64,000 nucleotides of DNA from Deltaproteobacteria bacterium (GTDB lineage: Bacteria; SAR324; XYD2-FULL-50-16), in assembly GCA_018657625.1 (NCBI GenBank), contig JABHWU010000044.1, positions 106,198-170,197 of the forward strand, in the 5' to 3' direction. The first letter of the stretch is position 1. The number at the start of each line of letters is the position of its first letter. This document shows, one piece after another, positions 53,715 to 63,544 of the stretch. Under the pieces are notes generated by a model, which was not told the origin of the DNA, made no database searches, and was given only the letters and a program-made list of their open reading frames with translations. The translations under genes were made by a program, and so were the position numbers.

Positions 53715-56700
53715 ATGAAATGGTTATTAGTCGCTATAATGATGGTTCTTGTAATTATTTTATTTGGTTGTAACAAAATGAAAAATGATGAAGCAAACGC
53801 TCCCGATAGTTCTCGGTCTTCTATTTCAGGCTTTGTATTTTATAATAATCTGGATGAACACAGTGGAATCTATGTGAGTCTGGAAAACAATCAAACTCCT
53901 GGAGTAATTTCATATCAAGCGACAACCGATAAATCAGGTGCTTATAAGTTTATGAATATTGAACAAGGTACCTATTCGCTGCACGCTTCAAGCCAAAGTT
54001 CCACTGAGAAAAAAATCACCCGGTCAGTTACCGTTAAGCGCAGAAGTATGGCAGTCATTGACATAGTTTTGACTGCAGCGGGCAATATAAAAGGAAGGGT
54101 AACCCTGGAAGGTCAAACCAATCATTTAGGAGTTCTAGTGTTTTTGGAAGGAACAAGCTATAACGCCTACACTGATCCCAGTGGAGATTTTCAGATAAAT
54201 AGCATACCTGTGGGTAATTACGTGCTTGATGCTGTTCGCAGTGGACATAACCCCAGTACGGGAACAATTGTTGCTGTGACATCAGGAACTACTGAAATTT
54301 CAATGATTTCTTTAACAACATCTGTAGATAATTACAACAGTCTGATTGTTGTAACCGATGAAACGCCAGGTGACAATTGTACAAATGGAGGGAAGAAAAT
54401 TGAAACCGGGCTGGATAATGGTGATGGGGCCGGCATTGCTCTGGATGGCATTCTTCATCCGGATGAGGTTGATACTGAAGACTTTGTTTGTGATGGCGGG
54501 GTGGGTACAAATGCCAATCTGGTGACGATTACAATTGAGCCACCCGGTAGTAATTGTGAATTTGGAGGGCAAAGAATCGATACAGGGTTTGATGAGGATG
54601 GTGACACCGTTCTAGATGAATCAGAAATTGTCGGCTCCCCTTCGTTTATTTGCGATACAAATGCAAAACCGGTCGCTATAAGCATGAGTCTAATCATTAA
54701 TAAAAACAGTTTTGCCAATATCACTTTAACCGGTTTTGATCCCGAAAACGAACCGATTACCTTCTCTAATAGCTTACCTGTTAACGGAACACTGACAGGG
54801 GTTGCGCCTAATCTTGTTTATACTCCGGATGTAGATTTTACCGGTAGTGACAGTTTTACTTTTCTGGTCAACGATGGGAATATCGATAGCAGTCCCGGTA
54901 CTGTTAATATTTCAGTGGCTGAAGTGACCGGACTCGATACAGAGCCCCCTCAGATTGCAACGACTTATCCGGAAAGTAATGTAGTCAATGTGCCTGTTGA
55001 CAGTGCCATCAATGTAACATTCAATGAGGGAATGGATGCTTCAACAATCACAATTGGGAGTTTTGTTGTTAATGACGGGAGTACAAATATTACTGGAAGT
55101 GTATCGTATGACGATCAAACACGGATGGCTACGTTTACTCCAGTTCAGAACCTGCAGTATTTAACTGTCTATTCTGTAGAACTTGCTCAAGCGATTACCG
55201 ACGCTGTGGGGAACGAAATGTCGGCCACTTACAACTATTCATTTACCACTCAGGAAGCAACTACAATCATTGTACCCGTTGTAGAGTCAACTTTTCCGCC
55301 CAGTGGTGCCACAACCATAAATATTAACAACAATATTACCGCCAACTTCAATAAAAACATTGATAGCAATACACTGAATACCACAACGTTCACGCTGTTT
55401 GATCAAACCACACCCATTTCAGGGACAGTTACTTATCAAAATATGATAGGAGTTTTTAACCCTGATATTGAGCTGGAGTATAACAAAACCTATACAGTGA
55501 CCGTTACAACTGGCGTCAAAGATTTTGACAGTATTGCCCTAGCCAGTGATCATACCTGGTCTTTTACCACCCGTCCCGCTCCAGTATCAGAAATCGCAAC
55601 AACCGTCTCTGTAGGATCTGAATTCAGCTGTGCGATTATAAGCAACCAGGCCAAATGTTGGGGATATAATTCTTACGGGCAATTGGGTCAAGGTGATACC
55701 CAATCCAGAGGGGATCATTCCCTTGAAATGGGCGATAATTTACCCGCCATCGATTTGGGTTCCGGACTGCTACCTGTTTCTATTGTAACGGGGTTGTCCC
55801 ACGCTTGCGCTTTGCTAGACAATGGCTCTGTTAAGTGTTGGGGATACAATAGCAGTGGTCGTCTAGGTTTAGGAGATACAGCCAACAGAGGAGACAATCC
55901 TGATGAAATGGGAAACAACTTGCCGGTGGTTGAGCTGGGAGCCGGTAGAACAGCCAAACAACTTGTCGCCGGCGCAGACTATACCTGCGCCCGGTTGGAT
56001 GATGATTCTGTAAAATGCTGGGGGTATAATGGATACGGAAACCTGGGGCTTGGCGATACCAACTACAGGGGAGATAATCCTGATGAAATGGGAGACAACC
56101 TCCCAGTGGTTAACCTGGGGACAGACAAAACAGCAATGAAAATCGCAGCAGGTTATTATCACGCCTGTGCTATCTTGAATGATGGCAACCTTAAATGCTG
56201 GGGATACAATGGATACGGAAATCTTGGAATTGGGAATATCATTCAGATAGGAGATGGTGCTGGTGAAATGGGGGATGATCTTCCTACCATTGAGCTGGGA
56301 ACCGGTAGATTAGCTATAGATGTGGTTGCAGGTGATTATCATACCTGTGCTCTGTTGGACAACAATGCTACCAAATGTTGGGGATACAACGGATTAGGCC
56401 AACTAGGCCAAGGACATACTACAAGTCGAGGCTCGTCTCTGGTCGATATGGGTGATAATTTACCACCGGTGAGTTTTGGGACAAACAGGACAACCACCCA
56501 ACTTCGTACATTTTCCAACCACACCTGCGCCATTCTGGACGATTTATCTCTTAAATGCTGGGGAAACAACGGTCATGGGAAGCTTGGGCTTCAAGATATA
56601 ACAACAAGGGGTAACACCAATGGTCAAATGGGCGATCAGCTGCCCATTGTAGAGCTTGGTTCCGACAGGACAGCTGTCGAAGTGTCTACGGGAGTTAACC

Positions 56701-58106
56701 ATACCTGCGCCCTATTGGACGATGGAACAGTTAAATGTTGGGGGTATAATAATTATGGCCAACTCGGATTAGGCCATACAACGACACGTGGAGACGGTGG
56801 ATTAGAAATGGGAGACTATCTGAAAACGATTACCCCTGAAATCCGATCACCATCAACATTAGTAACTGATATTGCAACCGGCACCGATTTCAGCTGTGCC
56901 ATTGTAGACAGCCAGGTCAAGTGCTGGGGGTTTAATAATTATGGTCAATTGGGGCAGGGGCATACACAGTACAAAGGAGACCACACCAATGAAATGGGCT
57001 CCAATTTATCCGCAATAGACCTAGGTTCTGGCCTTACTCCCGTTTCCATTGTAACTGGGACCACTCACGCCTGTGCCTTACTGGATGATGGCTCTGTCAA
57101 ATGCTGGGGAAATAACTCATATGGACGTCTCGGCATCGGTAACACGATCAATAGAGGTGACAATTCCGATGAAATGGGAGATAACCTGCCTGTAGTTGCC
57201 TTAGGTACCGGTCGAACAGTTGTTGAAATCGCAGCGGGTTGGGACTATACTTGCGCCCGATTGGATAATGGTTCAGTGAAATGTTGGGGATATAACGGAT
57301 ATGGAAACCTGGGACTCGGAGACACCAGCAATAGGGGTGACAGTCTTGACGAGACAGGAGACAGCCTTCCGGTTGTAGATTTGGGCACAGACAAAACGGC
57401 GCTGGCTATAGCGGCCGGAGCTTACCATACCTGCGCGGTTTTAAATGATGGTGGACTCAAGTGTTGGGGATACAATGGGTATGGAGGTCTGGGGGTCGGA
57501 GATAATATTCAAAGAGGGGACGGTATCAACGAAATGGGAGACAATCTTCCTATCGTAGATTTGGGAACCAGCAGAACAGCAGTATCGGTGACAGCTGGAC
57601 TGTATTATACATGTGCCCGACTGGACAATGAAACAACTAAATGCTGGGGGTACAACGGGTACGGCCAATTAGGTCTCGGGCATACAACCTACCTCGGAAC
57701 CTCCCCAGGTGATATGGGAGATTCATTATTGGCGGTCAGCCTGGGAACAAACAGGTTTGCACTGCAGATCAGCACCTTTAATTATCATATCTGCGCTAAA
57801 TTGGATGACTTCTCCCTTAAATGCTGGGGTTTAAATGGAACTGGTCAGCTAGGCTTACAAACAACAGTCAGCAAAGGTGATAATAGTGGAGAAATGGGCG
57901 ATTCGCTATTGCCTGTATCTATTGGAACTGGCCGTACTGTAGTAAAGGTATCCAGCGGAAATGACCACACTTGTGCTTTATTGGATAATGGAACCCTTAA
58001 ATGTTGGGGCCAAAACAACTATGGCCAGCTCGGCCTGGCACATACGACACAACGAGGTGATAATTCCAACGAAATGGGTGACCGGTTACTACCTTTGGAG
58101 TTTTAA
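53715..58106 (+). CDS. Large cell-surface lipoprotein with two RCC1 arrays
   Basis: The 1463-residue protein starts with a lipoprotein signal (LVIILFGC, Cys19). Next come two carboxypeptidase-regulatory-like beta domains (about 35-205) and two DUF7151-like modules with PGDNCTNGGKKIETGLD and PGSNCEFGGQRIDTGFD. A cadherin-like domain follows (about 315-400), then two SbsA-type Ig domains (to about 620). The C-terminal 840 residues hold 14 RCC1 repeats of about 60 residues, each with a C-A-x-L and a K-C-W-G-x-N motif, arranged as two blocks of seven. It is probably an outer-membrane-anchored surface protein. An AGGGGG ribosome site precedes the ATG. Confidence 0.88.
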   Translation: MKWLLVAIMMVLVIILFGCNKMKNDEANAPDSSRSSISGFVFYNNLDEHSGIYVSLENNQTPGVISYQATTDKSGAYKFMNIEQGTYSLHASSQSSTEKKITRSVTVKRRSMAVIDIVLTAAGNIKGRVTLEGQTNHLGVLVFLEGTSYNAYTDPSGDFQINSIPVGNYVLDAVRSGHNPSTGTIVAVTSGTTEISMISLTTSVDNYNSLIVVTDETPGDNCTNGGKKIETGLDNGDGAGIALDGILHPDEVDTEDFVCDGGVGTNANLVTITIEPPGSNCEFGGQRIDTGFDEDGDTVLDESEIVGSPSFICDTNAKPVAISMSLIINKNSFANITLTGFDPENEPITFSNSLPVNGTLTGVAPNLVYTPDVDFTGSDSFTFLVNDGNIDSSPGTVNISVAEVTGLDTEPPQIATTYPESNVVNVPVDSAINVTFNEGMDASTITIGSFVVNDGSTNITGSVSYDDQTRMATFTPVQNLQYLTVYSVELAQAITDAVGNEMSATYNYSFTTQEATTIIVPVVESTFPPSGATTININNNITANFNKNIDSNTLNTTTFTLFDQTTPISGTVTYQNMIGVFNPDIELEYNKTYTVTVTTGVKDFDSIALASDHTWSFTTRPAPVSEIATTVSVGSEFSCAIISNQAKCWGYNSYGQLGQGDTQSRGDHSLEMGDNLPAIDLGSGLLPVSIVTGLSHACALLDNGSVKCWGYNSSGRLGLGDTANRGDNPDEMGNNLPVVELGAGRTAKQLVAGADYTCARLDDDSVKCWGYNGYGNLGLGDTNYRGDNPDEMGDNLPVVNLGTDKTAMKIAAGYYHACAILNDGNLKCWGYNGYGNLGIGNIIQIGDGAGEMGDDLPTIELGTGRLAIDVVAGDYHTCALLDNNATKCWGYNGLGQLGQGHTTSRGSSLVDMGDNLPPVSFGTNRTTTQLRTFSNHTCAILDDLSLKCWGNNGHGKLGLQDITTRGNTNGQMGDQLPIVELGSDRTAVEVSTGVNHTCALLDDGTVKCWGYNNYGQLGLGHTTTRGDGGLEMGDYLKTITPEIRSPSTLVTDIATGTDFSCAIVDSQVKCWGFNNYGQLGQGHTQYKGDHTNEMGSNLSAIDLGSGLTPVSIVTGTTHACALLDDGSVKCWGNNSYGRLGIGNTINRGDNSDEMGDNLPVVALGTGRTVVEIAAGWDYTCARLDNGSVKCWGYNGYGNLGLGDTSNRGDSLDETGDSLPVVDLGTDKTALAIAAGAYHTCAVLNDGGLKCWGYNGYGGLGVGDNIQRGDGINEMGDNLPIVDLGTSRTAVSVTAGLYYTCARLDNETTKCWGYNGYGQLGLGHTTYLGTSPGDMGDSLLAVSLGTNRFALQISTFNYHICAKLDDFSLKCWGLNGTGQLGLQTTVSKGDNSGEMGDSLLPVSIGTGRTVVKVSSGNDHTCALLDNGTLKCWGQNNYGQLGLAHTTQRGDNSNEMGDRLLPLEF

Positions 58107-58484
58107 CCATCTCTTAAGAACTTTTATACATTATACAAAGTAGGAGGACAGGCAGTGCCAGAGTCAGACCCTTATTATGGTATTTTGGGGTCCAATTTAT
58201 ATAGTTAATATTATTGTTTAAAATATCAAAAAATAGTGTGTTATATTCCTTATATATACTTTTATGTTGTCGTTCCTCAAAATCATATCGAGATGGAAAT
58301 TAGCATCATCCGGGCTAACAATTATTGGGAAAATCGAATCATTCAATTTAGGATTAGATTTGAAAAAAAAGGGGAAAAAGGGGTCAAAAAAGGGGTCAAT
58401 CTTTTTTTGACCTGTGATTAATAAAAGTCAAGAAAAGATTTAATTATCATATAGTAAAGAGTGGGAGTTGGCGAACACCTCTTC
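58107..58484. other. Intergenic stretch with GGGGTC-type inverted repeats
   Basis: The stretch contains GCCAGAGTCAGACCC at 58157-58171 with GGGGTC at 58187-58192, able to pair as GACCC/GGGGTC. Further on, GGGGTCAA and TTTGACC near 58393-58413 form a second inverted pair around a T-run. Motifs of this kind flank REP-associated transposon remnants in many genomes. A 61-codon ORF at 58236-58421 overlaps these repeats and is not credible as a gene. Confidence 0.4.
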
Positions 58485-59044
58485 ATGAAAAAGGCTAATG
58501 AACTATACTGTGGGATTGATTTACAATCAAATAATAATTACGTTGTCATTATTGATAATGATAATAAACGGATCATTGAAAAAAAGCTACCAAATGAGTT
58601 TTCAAAAATATTGATGATTCTCAAACCGTATCAAAAAAAGATAGCAGGAATCGTGATAGAATCCACCTTTAATTGGTACTGGTTAGTGGATGTATTGATG
58701 GAAGAAGGATTTAAGGTACGTTTGGCTAATCCGGCAGCTATTGTGCAGTACAATGGATTAAAACATACTGATGATAGGTATGATTCATTCTGGCTGGCCC
58801 ATTTGTTGAGATTGGGACTGCTAAAAGACGGATATATTTATCCAAAAGAATTAAGAAAGGTTCGTGATTTAATGAGAAAACGAATTCAATTAGTTCAAAA
58901 CAGAACCACTCATATTTTAAGTATACAAAATTTATATGCTCGAAATTTAAGTAAGAAGATTAGTAGCAATGAAATAAAAAAGTTAAGGCAGATATGGTTC
59001 GAGAGCAGTTTCCGAATCTGAATTTAGCGATGCCAATTCTTTAA
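58485..59044 (+). pseudogene. Truncated, frameshifted IS110-family transposase
   Basis: The open frame from the ATG at 58485 to 59021 encodes the N-terminal DEDD (RuvC-like) domain of IS110 transposases: LYCGIDLQSNNNYVV, IVIESTFNWYWLVDVL, KVRLANPAAIVQY and HTDDRYDSFWLAHLLRLG. Near 58992 the match moves to another frame, which reads ADMVREQFPNLNLAM and stops at 59042-59044. The C-terminal transposase_20 domain with its catalytic Ser is absent. The element cannot transpose by itself, and no clear ends were found. The GTG at 58461 is an alternative start that adds eight residues. Confidence 0.82.
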
Positions 59045-59206
59045 ATAACTGCCGACACACATAAAAGAAATTTTTGGTGCGAAACAAGAAAAATTGAAAT
59101 TCAATTGAAATTCAAGCAAGTGATAAAAACGCCATGTTTACATTTTGGCGCATAGGTGAATTACGTTTTTTACTTGACCGTTTACTAATGAGTGACCCTG
59201 TTTTCC

Positions 59207-59707
59207 CTAGTTATTTGTTTTTAGAAAATGTTTACGTAATCGTTCAGAGTTTTCTTTATCCCGATAAGAAATAACTGTAACAGGACATTGTCGGTAGAAA
59301 CGATCTGCTACTGATCCTGTAAAGATATATTCCAGTCCAGTTTTACTTTTAATCCCCATAACAACCAAGTCTACATTTTCTTCTATAACCACTTTAATCA
59401 ATTCATCAGTAGGATCACCAATTCTAAAATCAAAGGTTATGTTATCTTCAGAAAAAGATATTTTCTTTACCATCTCTTCGAGTTTTTTTATTCTTTCTTC
59501 CTGGATAGTGCTTAAATAGTGGTCTTCATCTACTTCATAGCCATAAGATGTTATTCTATTTATTGCTTCCAAGTCCCTTTTATTAACCACGTTGATAATG
59601 AGAATTTCCGCTCCAAGAGATGTTGCGATCTCTGCCCCAAAGGTTAAAATCTCCTGAGAATAATTTGAAAAGGCTATTGGTACAAGAATTTTTTTAAAAT
59701 TACTCAT
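59207..59707 (-). CDS. Universal stress protein (UspA family)
   Basis: The 166-residue protein has the UspA fold: KILVPIAFSNYSQEILTFGAEIATSLGAEILIINVV at the start and LVVMGIKSKTGLEYIFTGSVADRFYRQCPVTVI at the end. The ATP-binding G-x2-G-x9-GS motif is mostly kept, but its second Gly is Ser here. It lies 89 bp after the TRAP permease gene. UspA-type proteins such as TeaD are encoded with TRAP transporters and can regulate them in an ATP-dependent way; that role is inferred here. Confidence 0.9.
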   Translation of the reverse strand: MSNFKKILVPIAFSNYSQEILTFGAEIATSLGAEILIINVVNKRDLEAINRITSYGYEVDEDHYLSTIQEERIKKLEEMVKKISFSEDNITFDFRIGDPTDELIKVVIEENVDLVVMGIKSKTGLEYIFTGSVADRFYRQCPVTVISYRDKENSERLRKHFLKTNN

Positions 59708-59796
59708 TTTGTTTATCCTTTGATTGCCGAGTATATACCAAAAGCCGGTTCCACTTCGGCTAGTGAAACGCGACTTATTTTTTCCTCAAAAAAAAA

Positions 59797-61866
59797 TTAG
59801 ATAGTAGCAGGTGTTAATTCATCTTTTATCATCCGGGGTCGTTGCAATAGATAAATTAAACCAAAAACACCTAGTCCAATAAGGTACATCCAATATCGTT
59901 GATCATGTGCTACATCTAGCCATGATGCAATCTGGTCAGGTCGAAACATAACAAACGATGCAATCAAGAAAAGTGGCACCTCATAAAATTTGTTTCTTGC
60001 TATGAAATAACCCTGGGTGGCTGAAGCAAAAGCAAAGTTTGCCAGGCAAGCCATTAAAAAAATTAGAATGCCTTGTGACCAACTATGGACATTATGTAAA
60101 ATAAGATCTGTATTAAAAATAAACATAAATGGTAAAATAGCAGTTCGAATATCGTACATAAAACCCTGTAAACCCGTTGGAATAGGCGGAGATTTCGCAA
60201 TAGCTGCTGCTGCATAGGCCGCTAGTCCGACAGGTGGTGTGTCATCCGCTAAAATCCCAAAATAGAAACAAAAGAGGTGTGCAGCCATTAAAGGTACCAG
60301 AAAACCTTGATCACCACCGATTGTTACGATAACAGGCGCAGTAAGTGACGCCATGACGATATAGGTGGCAGTTGTCGGTAATCCCATTCCAATAATCAAA
60401 CTCGCCAAGGCAGTGATAATTAACATCAGAAAGATATTACCACCTGAAATGACATCGACAATTTCAGTAATTAAGCCTCCCAGACCTAAAGCCACTACTC
60501 CAACAATGATACCAGCCGCGGCTGTCGCCAAAGCTACTGAAACCATATTACGTCCACCTGTAGCCAGTGAGCTAAAAATATTCACCACACTTTGCTTGAA
60601 GGCCGGTCCAAGTGGTTCCCCTTTGCGGTAAGCTTTAACCGGTTCTTGAAAAAGCATAATGATGGTCATTACCCAAATTGCGTTAAAAGCAGACAATTCA
60701 GGAGAATGTCTCATAACAATCAGCTCATAAAGTAACATAATCAAAGGAATACAATAATGCAGACCTCCTAAAAGCGTTTTTATAAATAAAGGAAGTTCAG
60801 CTTTAGGCATCCCTCTAATACCCAACTTTGATGCTTCAATGTGCGTTATGTAAAAAAGAGCAGCATATGAAGCAAAAGCGGGAATAGCTGCTGCTTTTAC
60901 TACGTCGATATAAGGTACATTAACGTATTCAGCAATGATGAAAGCCGCCGCACCCATAATTGGCGGAGCTAGTTGTCCATCAGTACTGGCAGCGACTTCA
61001 ACAGCTGCTGCTTTAGTAGCTGGATAGCCAACCTTTTTCATCATTGGAATGGTAAAGGTACCGGTAGTCACAATATTGGCTATACTTGAGCCTGATACCA
61101 AGCCAGTCAAACCACTACCCATTACGGCTGCTTTGGCAGGACCTCCTTTATAACGTCCAAGTAGACTAAGTGCTAGCTGGATAAAAAACTTACCTGCGCC
61201 AGCTTTATCAAGCATTGAACCAAATAAAACGAATAGAAAGACCACTGTAGCTGATACATCCAGCGGAATTCCATATATCCCTTCAGTAGACATTGTCATT
61301 TGCCCGACAAAGCGATTCAATGAAACGCCTTTAAAAGAGATAACATCAGGCATATAGGGACCGAGAAAGGCATATCCAATGAAGAAAGTTGCGATAATTG
61401 GTAAAGCCGGCCCAATTGTACGCCTGGCGGCCTCAAGCAGTAATATAACTAGTCCAATTCCAACTACAATATCCAGAGTGGATGCCATACCATATCTGCT
61501 GTTAATTCCTTCATAATCCAGGGCGATATAAAGAGCAGCTAAACAAGCAACGCCACCAATACAGATGTCAAGCAGGGGAATCCTGCTTTTTAACGCTAAA
61601 TAGCTAAGACCAAAATATGGCTTTTTAAACAAAGGATAGTTAAGAAACACAATCAGTATTGCAAATCCTAAGTGAATAGCTCTAATAAAGGTTGAGTCAA
61701 GAATAAGCCAACTTGCAATAGAAAGTTGGAAAAAACACCAGATAACTGCCACTACAGGTATCAAGTACTTTGTCCTCCCTTCCGGACGCCGACTTATACC
61801 ACCTTCTTCCTCTGCAAGTTTTTTTGCCAGATCAAGTCCGTCATCTTTTTTTTGTAATTTTTTCAT
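59797..61866 (-). CDS. TRAP transporter fused permease (4TM/12TM)
   Basis: The 689-residue membrane protein fuses the small DctQ-like and large DctM-like subunits, the form that pairs with TAXI receptors. After a charged N-terminus with YLIPVVAVIWCFFQLSIAS it has about 17 membrane helices. Motifs of the DctM part include GSGLTGLVSGSSIANIVTTGTFTIPMM, ASTDGQLAPPIMGAAAFI and GMGLPTTATYIVMA, followed by ADDTPPVGLAAYAAAAIA. The transporter imports organic acids or amino acids using an ion gradient. The substrate is unknown. The start lies 26 bp after the DUF1566 gene. Confidence 0.93.
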   Translation of the reverse strand: MKKLQKKDDGLDLAKKLAEEEGGISRRPEGRTKYLIPVVAVIWCFFQLSIASWLILDSTFIRAIHLGFAILIVFLNYPLFKKPYFGLSYLALKSRIPLLDICIGGVACLAALYIALDYEGINSRYGMASTLDIVVGIGLVILLLEAARRTIGPALPIIATFFIGYAFLGPYMPDVISFKGVSLNRFVGQMTMSTEGIYGIPLDVSATVVFLFVLFGSMLDKAGAGKFFIQLALSLLGRYKGGPAKAAVMGSGLTGLVSGSSIANIVTTGTFTIPMMKKVGYPATKAAAVEVAASTDGQLAPPIMGAAAFIIAEYVNVPYIDVVKAAAIPAFASYAALFYITHIEASKLGIRGMPKAELPLFIKTLLGGLHYCIPLIMLLYELIVMRHSPELSAFNAIWVMTIIMLFQEPVKAYRKGEPLGPAFKQSVVNIFSSLATGGRNMVSVALATAAAGIIVGVVALGLGGLITEIVDVISGGNIFLMLIITALASLIIGMGLPTTATYIVMASLTAPVIVTIGGDQGFLVPLMAAHLFCFYFGILADDTPPVGLAAYAAAAIAKSPPIPTGLQGFMYDIRTAILPFMFIFNTDLILHNVHSWSQGILIFLMACLANFAFASATQGYFIARNKFYEVPLFLIASFVMFRPDQIASWLDVAHDQRYWMYLIGLGVFGLIYLLQRPRMIKDELTPATI

Positions 61867-61892
61867 GGTTTTATCCGAAAGTTAACAATCAC

Positions 61893-62396
61893 TCAATTAG
61901 TAGTTTGCCATTTCAATGAACGTACTGGTAATACACGATAAGCCTTTTTATGTACCATTCTATCTGTATAATGATAACCTCGGTTAAAATTATAAACCCT
62001 GGCAGTGATAGATTTTTTTTCAGATGACCAAAGCCATCCACAGGTAATTCTAATTTCTGGTACTATTCGTACTTTTTGTCCGCAGTCAGTTTCGTAACCC
62101 GGATAACTTTTATCACGTACGTAAAGAGTTAATAATTCCTCTAAAGTGGGCAGGCGCCAGTTATTGTAGCTAGTTGATATCGAGTAGGGAAATGTAAACT
62201 TTACCCACCTTTCTCCTTGCTTCCAATTTATATCTCCCTGGTTATCGTTTTTTGCCCACATAAGACCCGTTTTATGGTCAGTTACGGTACCATCGCCATT
62301 GTCTGTAAAGCGCTCAAAACCATAAAGAGTAACTGTCAATAGTAGAAAAATGACGAAAAAAAGCGCCCAGACGGCGTTAAATTTATAAGCTACCAT
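61893..62396 (-). CDS. DUF1566 (Lcl C-terminal) domain protein within the TRAP operon
   Basis: The 167-residue protein has an N-terminal signal or anchor segment (AVWALFFVIFLLLTVTLYG), then DNGDGTVTDHKTGLMWAKND, WRLPTLEELLTLY and GWLWSSEKKSITARVYNF, closing with YRVLPVRS. This is the DUF1566 C-type-lectin-like fold, found in extracytoplasmic proteins of unknown function. It lies between the TAXI receptor gene (164 bp away) and the permease gene (26 bp), an unusual insertion. It may be part of the uptake system or an inserted passenger. Confidence 0.8.
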   Translation of the reverse strand: MVAYKFNAVWALFFVIFLLLTVTLYGFERFTDNGDGTVTDHKTGLMWAKNDNQGDINWKQGERWVKFTFPYSISTSYNNWRLPTLEELLTLYVRDKSYPGYETDCGQKVRIVPEIRITCGWLWSSEKKSITARVYNFNRGYHYTDRMVHKKAYRVLPVRSLKWQTTN

Positions 62397-62456
62397 TGCA
62401 CCTCCTTAAATATTTGCAAATTAAAAGAGTCATGGTGTTTGAAGAAACCCAACAAG

Positions 62457-62492
62457 CCTGCTGTGATTGGAACCTTGGGGCATTCCAGCAGG
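62457..62492 (-). promoter_or_regulatory. Hairpin between receptor and downstream TRAP genes
   Basis: CCTGCTG at 62457-62463 pairs with CAGCAGG at 62486-62492, and GGAA/TTCC pair inside it. The hairpin lies after the TAXI gene stop with no T-run behind it. Such structures often protect the receptor mRNA 3' end and lower permease expression; that role is inferred. Confidence 0.5.
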
Positions 62493-62560
62493 ACTTCAGT
62501 ATTTTTATGTCAAACGTTATCAAAGGTTAAATGGCGTCTGACACAAAAATCTTTTTTAAC

Positions 62561-63544
62561 TTACTTAAGTCCAGCTTCTTTATAGTATCTCATAGCACCG
62601 GGATGAATTGGTGCTGAGAGTCCTTCCAGCATGCTTTGTTTAGTCAGCGTTGAATAAGCAGGATGAAGCTTTTTAAAATCCTCAAAATTTTCAAAAACCT
62701 CTTTGGTAATTGCATAAACAATATCATCCGCTACATCCGTTGAAGTTACAAAAGTTGCCTTAACACCAAATGTTGCTATATTGCCTGAATTTTTTGCATT
62801 TGGATAAAGGGAACGCTGAATAGTTGCCTTTGCGTAGTAGGAATTAGCACTAATGAGGGCGTTAATTTGGGAACCGGTTATTTGTACAATTTTCACCTTT
62901 CTAACCCCTGAAGTTGCTTCTTTTATAGCACCAGAAGGGTGACCAACTGTGTAAAAGAAAGCATCAATTCGATCATCTTGTAATAGGCCAGCTGCTTCAG
63001 CAGCTTTGGCACTTTCCGCTTTTAAATCAGTTTTATAGTCAAAATTAACTGCTCCCAATGCATCCAATGAGTTTTTTCGATGTCCTGAACCAGGATTTCC
63101 GATATTAACACGCTTTCCCTTCAAATCACTGATACCATTGATATTTGCATCAATTGCAGCTACTAATGTTACTGACTCGGGATGAATGGAAAAAACTGCA
63201 CGAAGCTTTTTTTGAGGTCCTCGATCCTTCCAATCTGCTATACCATTAATCGCCTGATACTGCCTATCTGACTGAACAACACCAAATTCTAAATCTCCAG
63301 CCATAATAGCGTTGACGTTGAATACCGATCCACCGGTTGATTCTACAGTAGCTCGAATGCCATATTGTTTCCTTTTTTTATTAACCATTTTAGCAATGGC
63401 ACCACCTGTAGGATAATACACACCAGTAATCCCACCTGTTCCTATGGTAACATAAACTTTTTTTGCAGCAAATATGGAATTAGCGCTAAACATTGTTACA
63501 AAGCCAAAAATAATGGCAGCTACAGCCAATAATCCTTTTTTCAT
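62561..63544 (-). CDS. TAXI family TRAP solute receptor
   Basis: The 327-residue protein has a signal peptide (KGLLAVAAIIFGFVTMFSANSIFA) and the TAXI motifs VTIGTGGITGVYYPTGGAIAKMV, ATVESTGGSVFNVNAIMAGDLEFGVVQSD and VNIGNPGSGHRKN. These proteins bind the substrate in the periplasm, as far as known carboxylates or amino acids, and pass it to the fused permease. A strong AGGAG ribosome site precedes the ATG. As the first gene of the operon it should be expressed most strongly. Confidence 0.93.
   Translation of the reverse strand: MKKGLLAVAAIIFGFVTMFSANSIFAAKKVYVTIGTGGITGVYYPTGGAIAKMVNKKRKQYGIRATVESTGGSVFNVNAIMAGDLEFGVVQSDRQYQAINGIADWKDRGPQKKLRAVFSIHPESVTLVAAIDANINGISDLKGKRVNIGNPGSGHRKNSLDALGAVNFDYKTDLKAESAKAAEAAGLLQDDRIDAFFYTVGHPSGAIKEATSGVRKVKIVQITGSQINALISANSYYAKATIQRSLYPNAKNSGNIATFGVKATFVTSTDVADDIVYAITKEVFENFEDFKKLHPAYSTLTKQSMLEGLSAPIHPGAMRYYKEAGLK

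Noticed and set aside
55715..57668. Several minus-strand ORFs of 75-97 codons
   Set aside because: They are shadows of the repetitive RCC1 region; their similarity to each other only mirrors the repeats.
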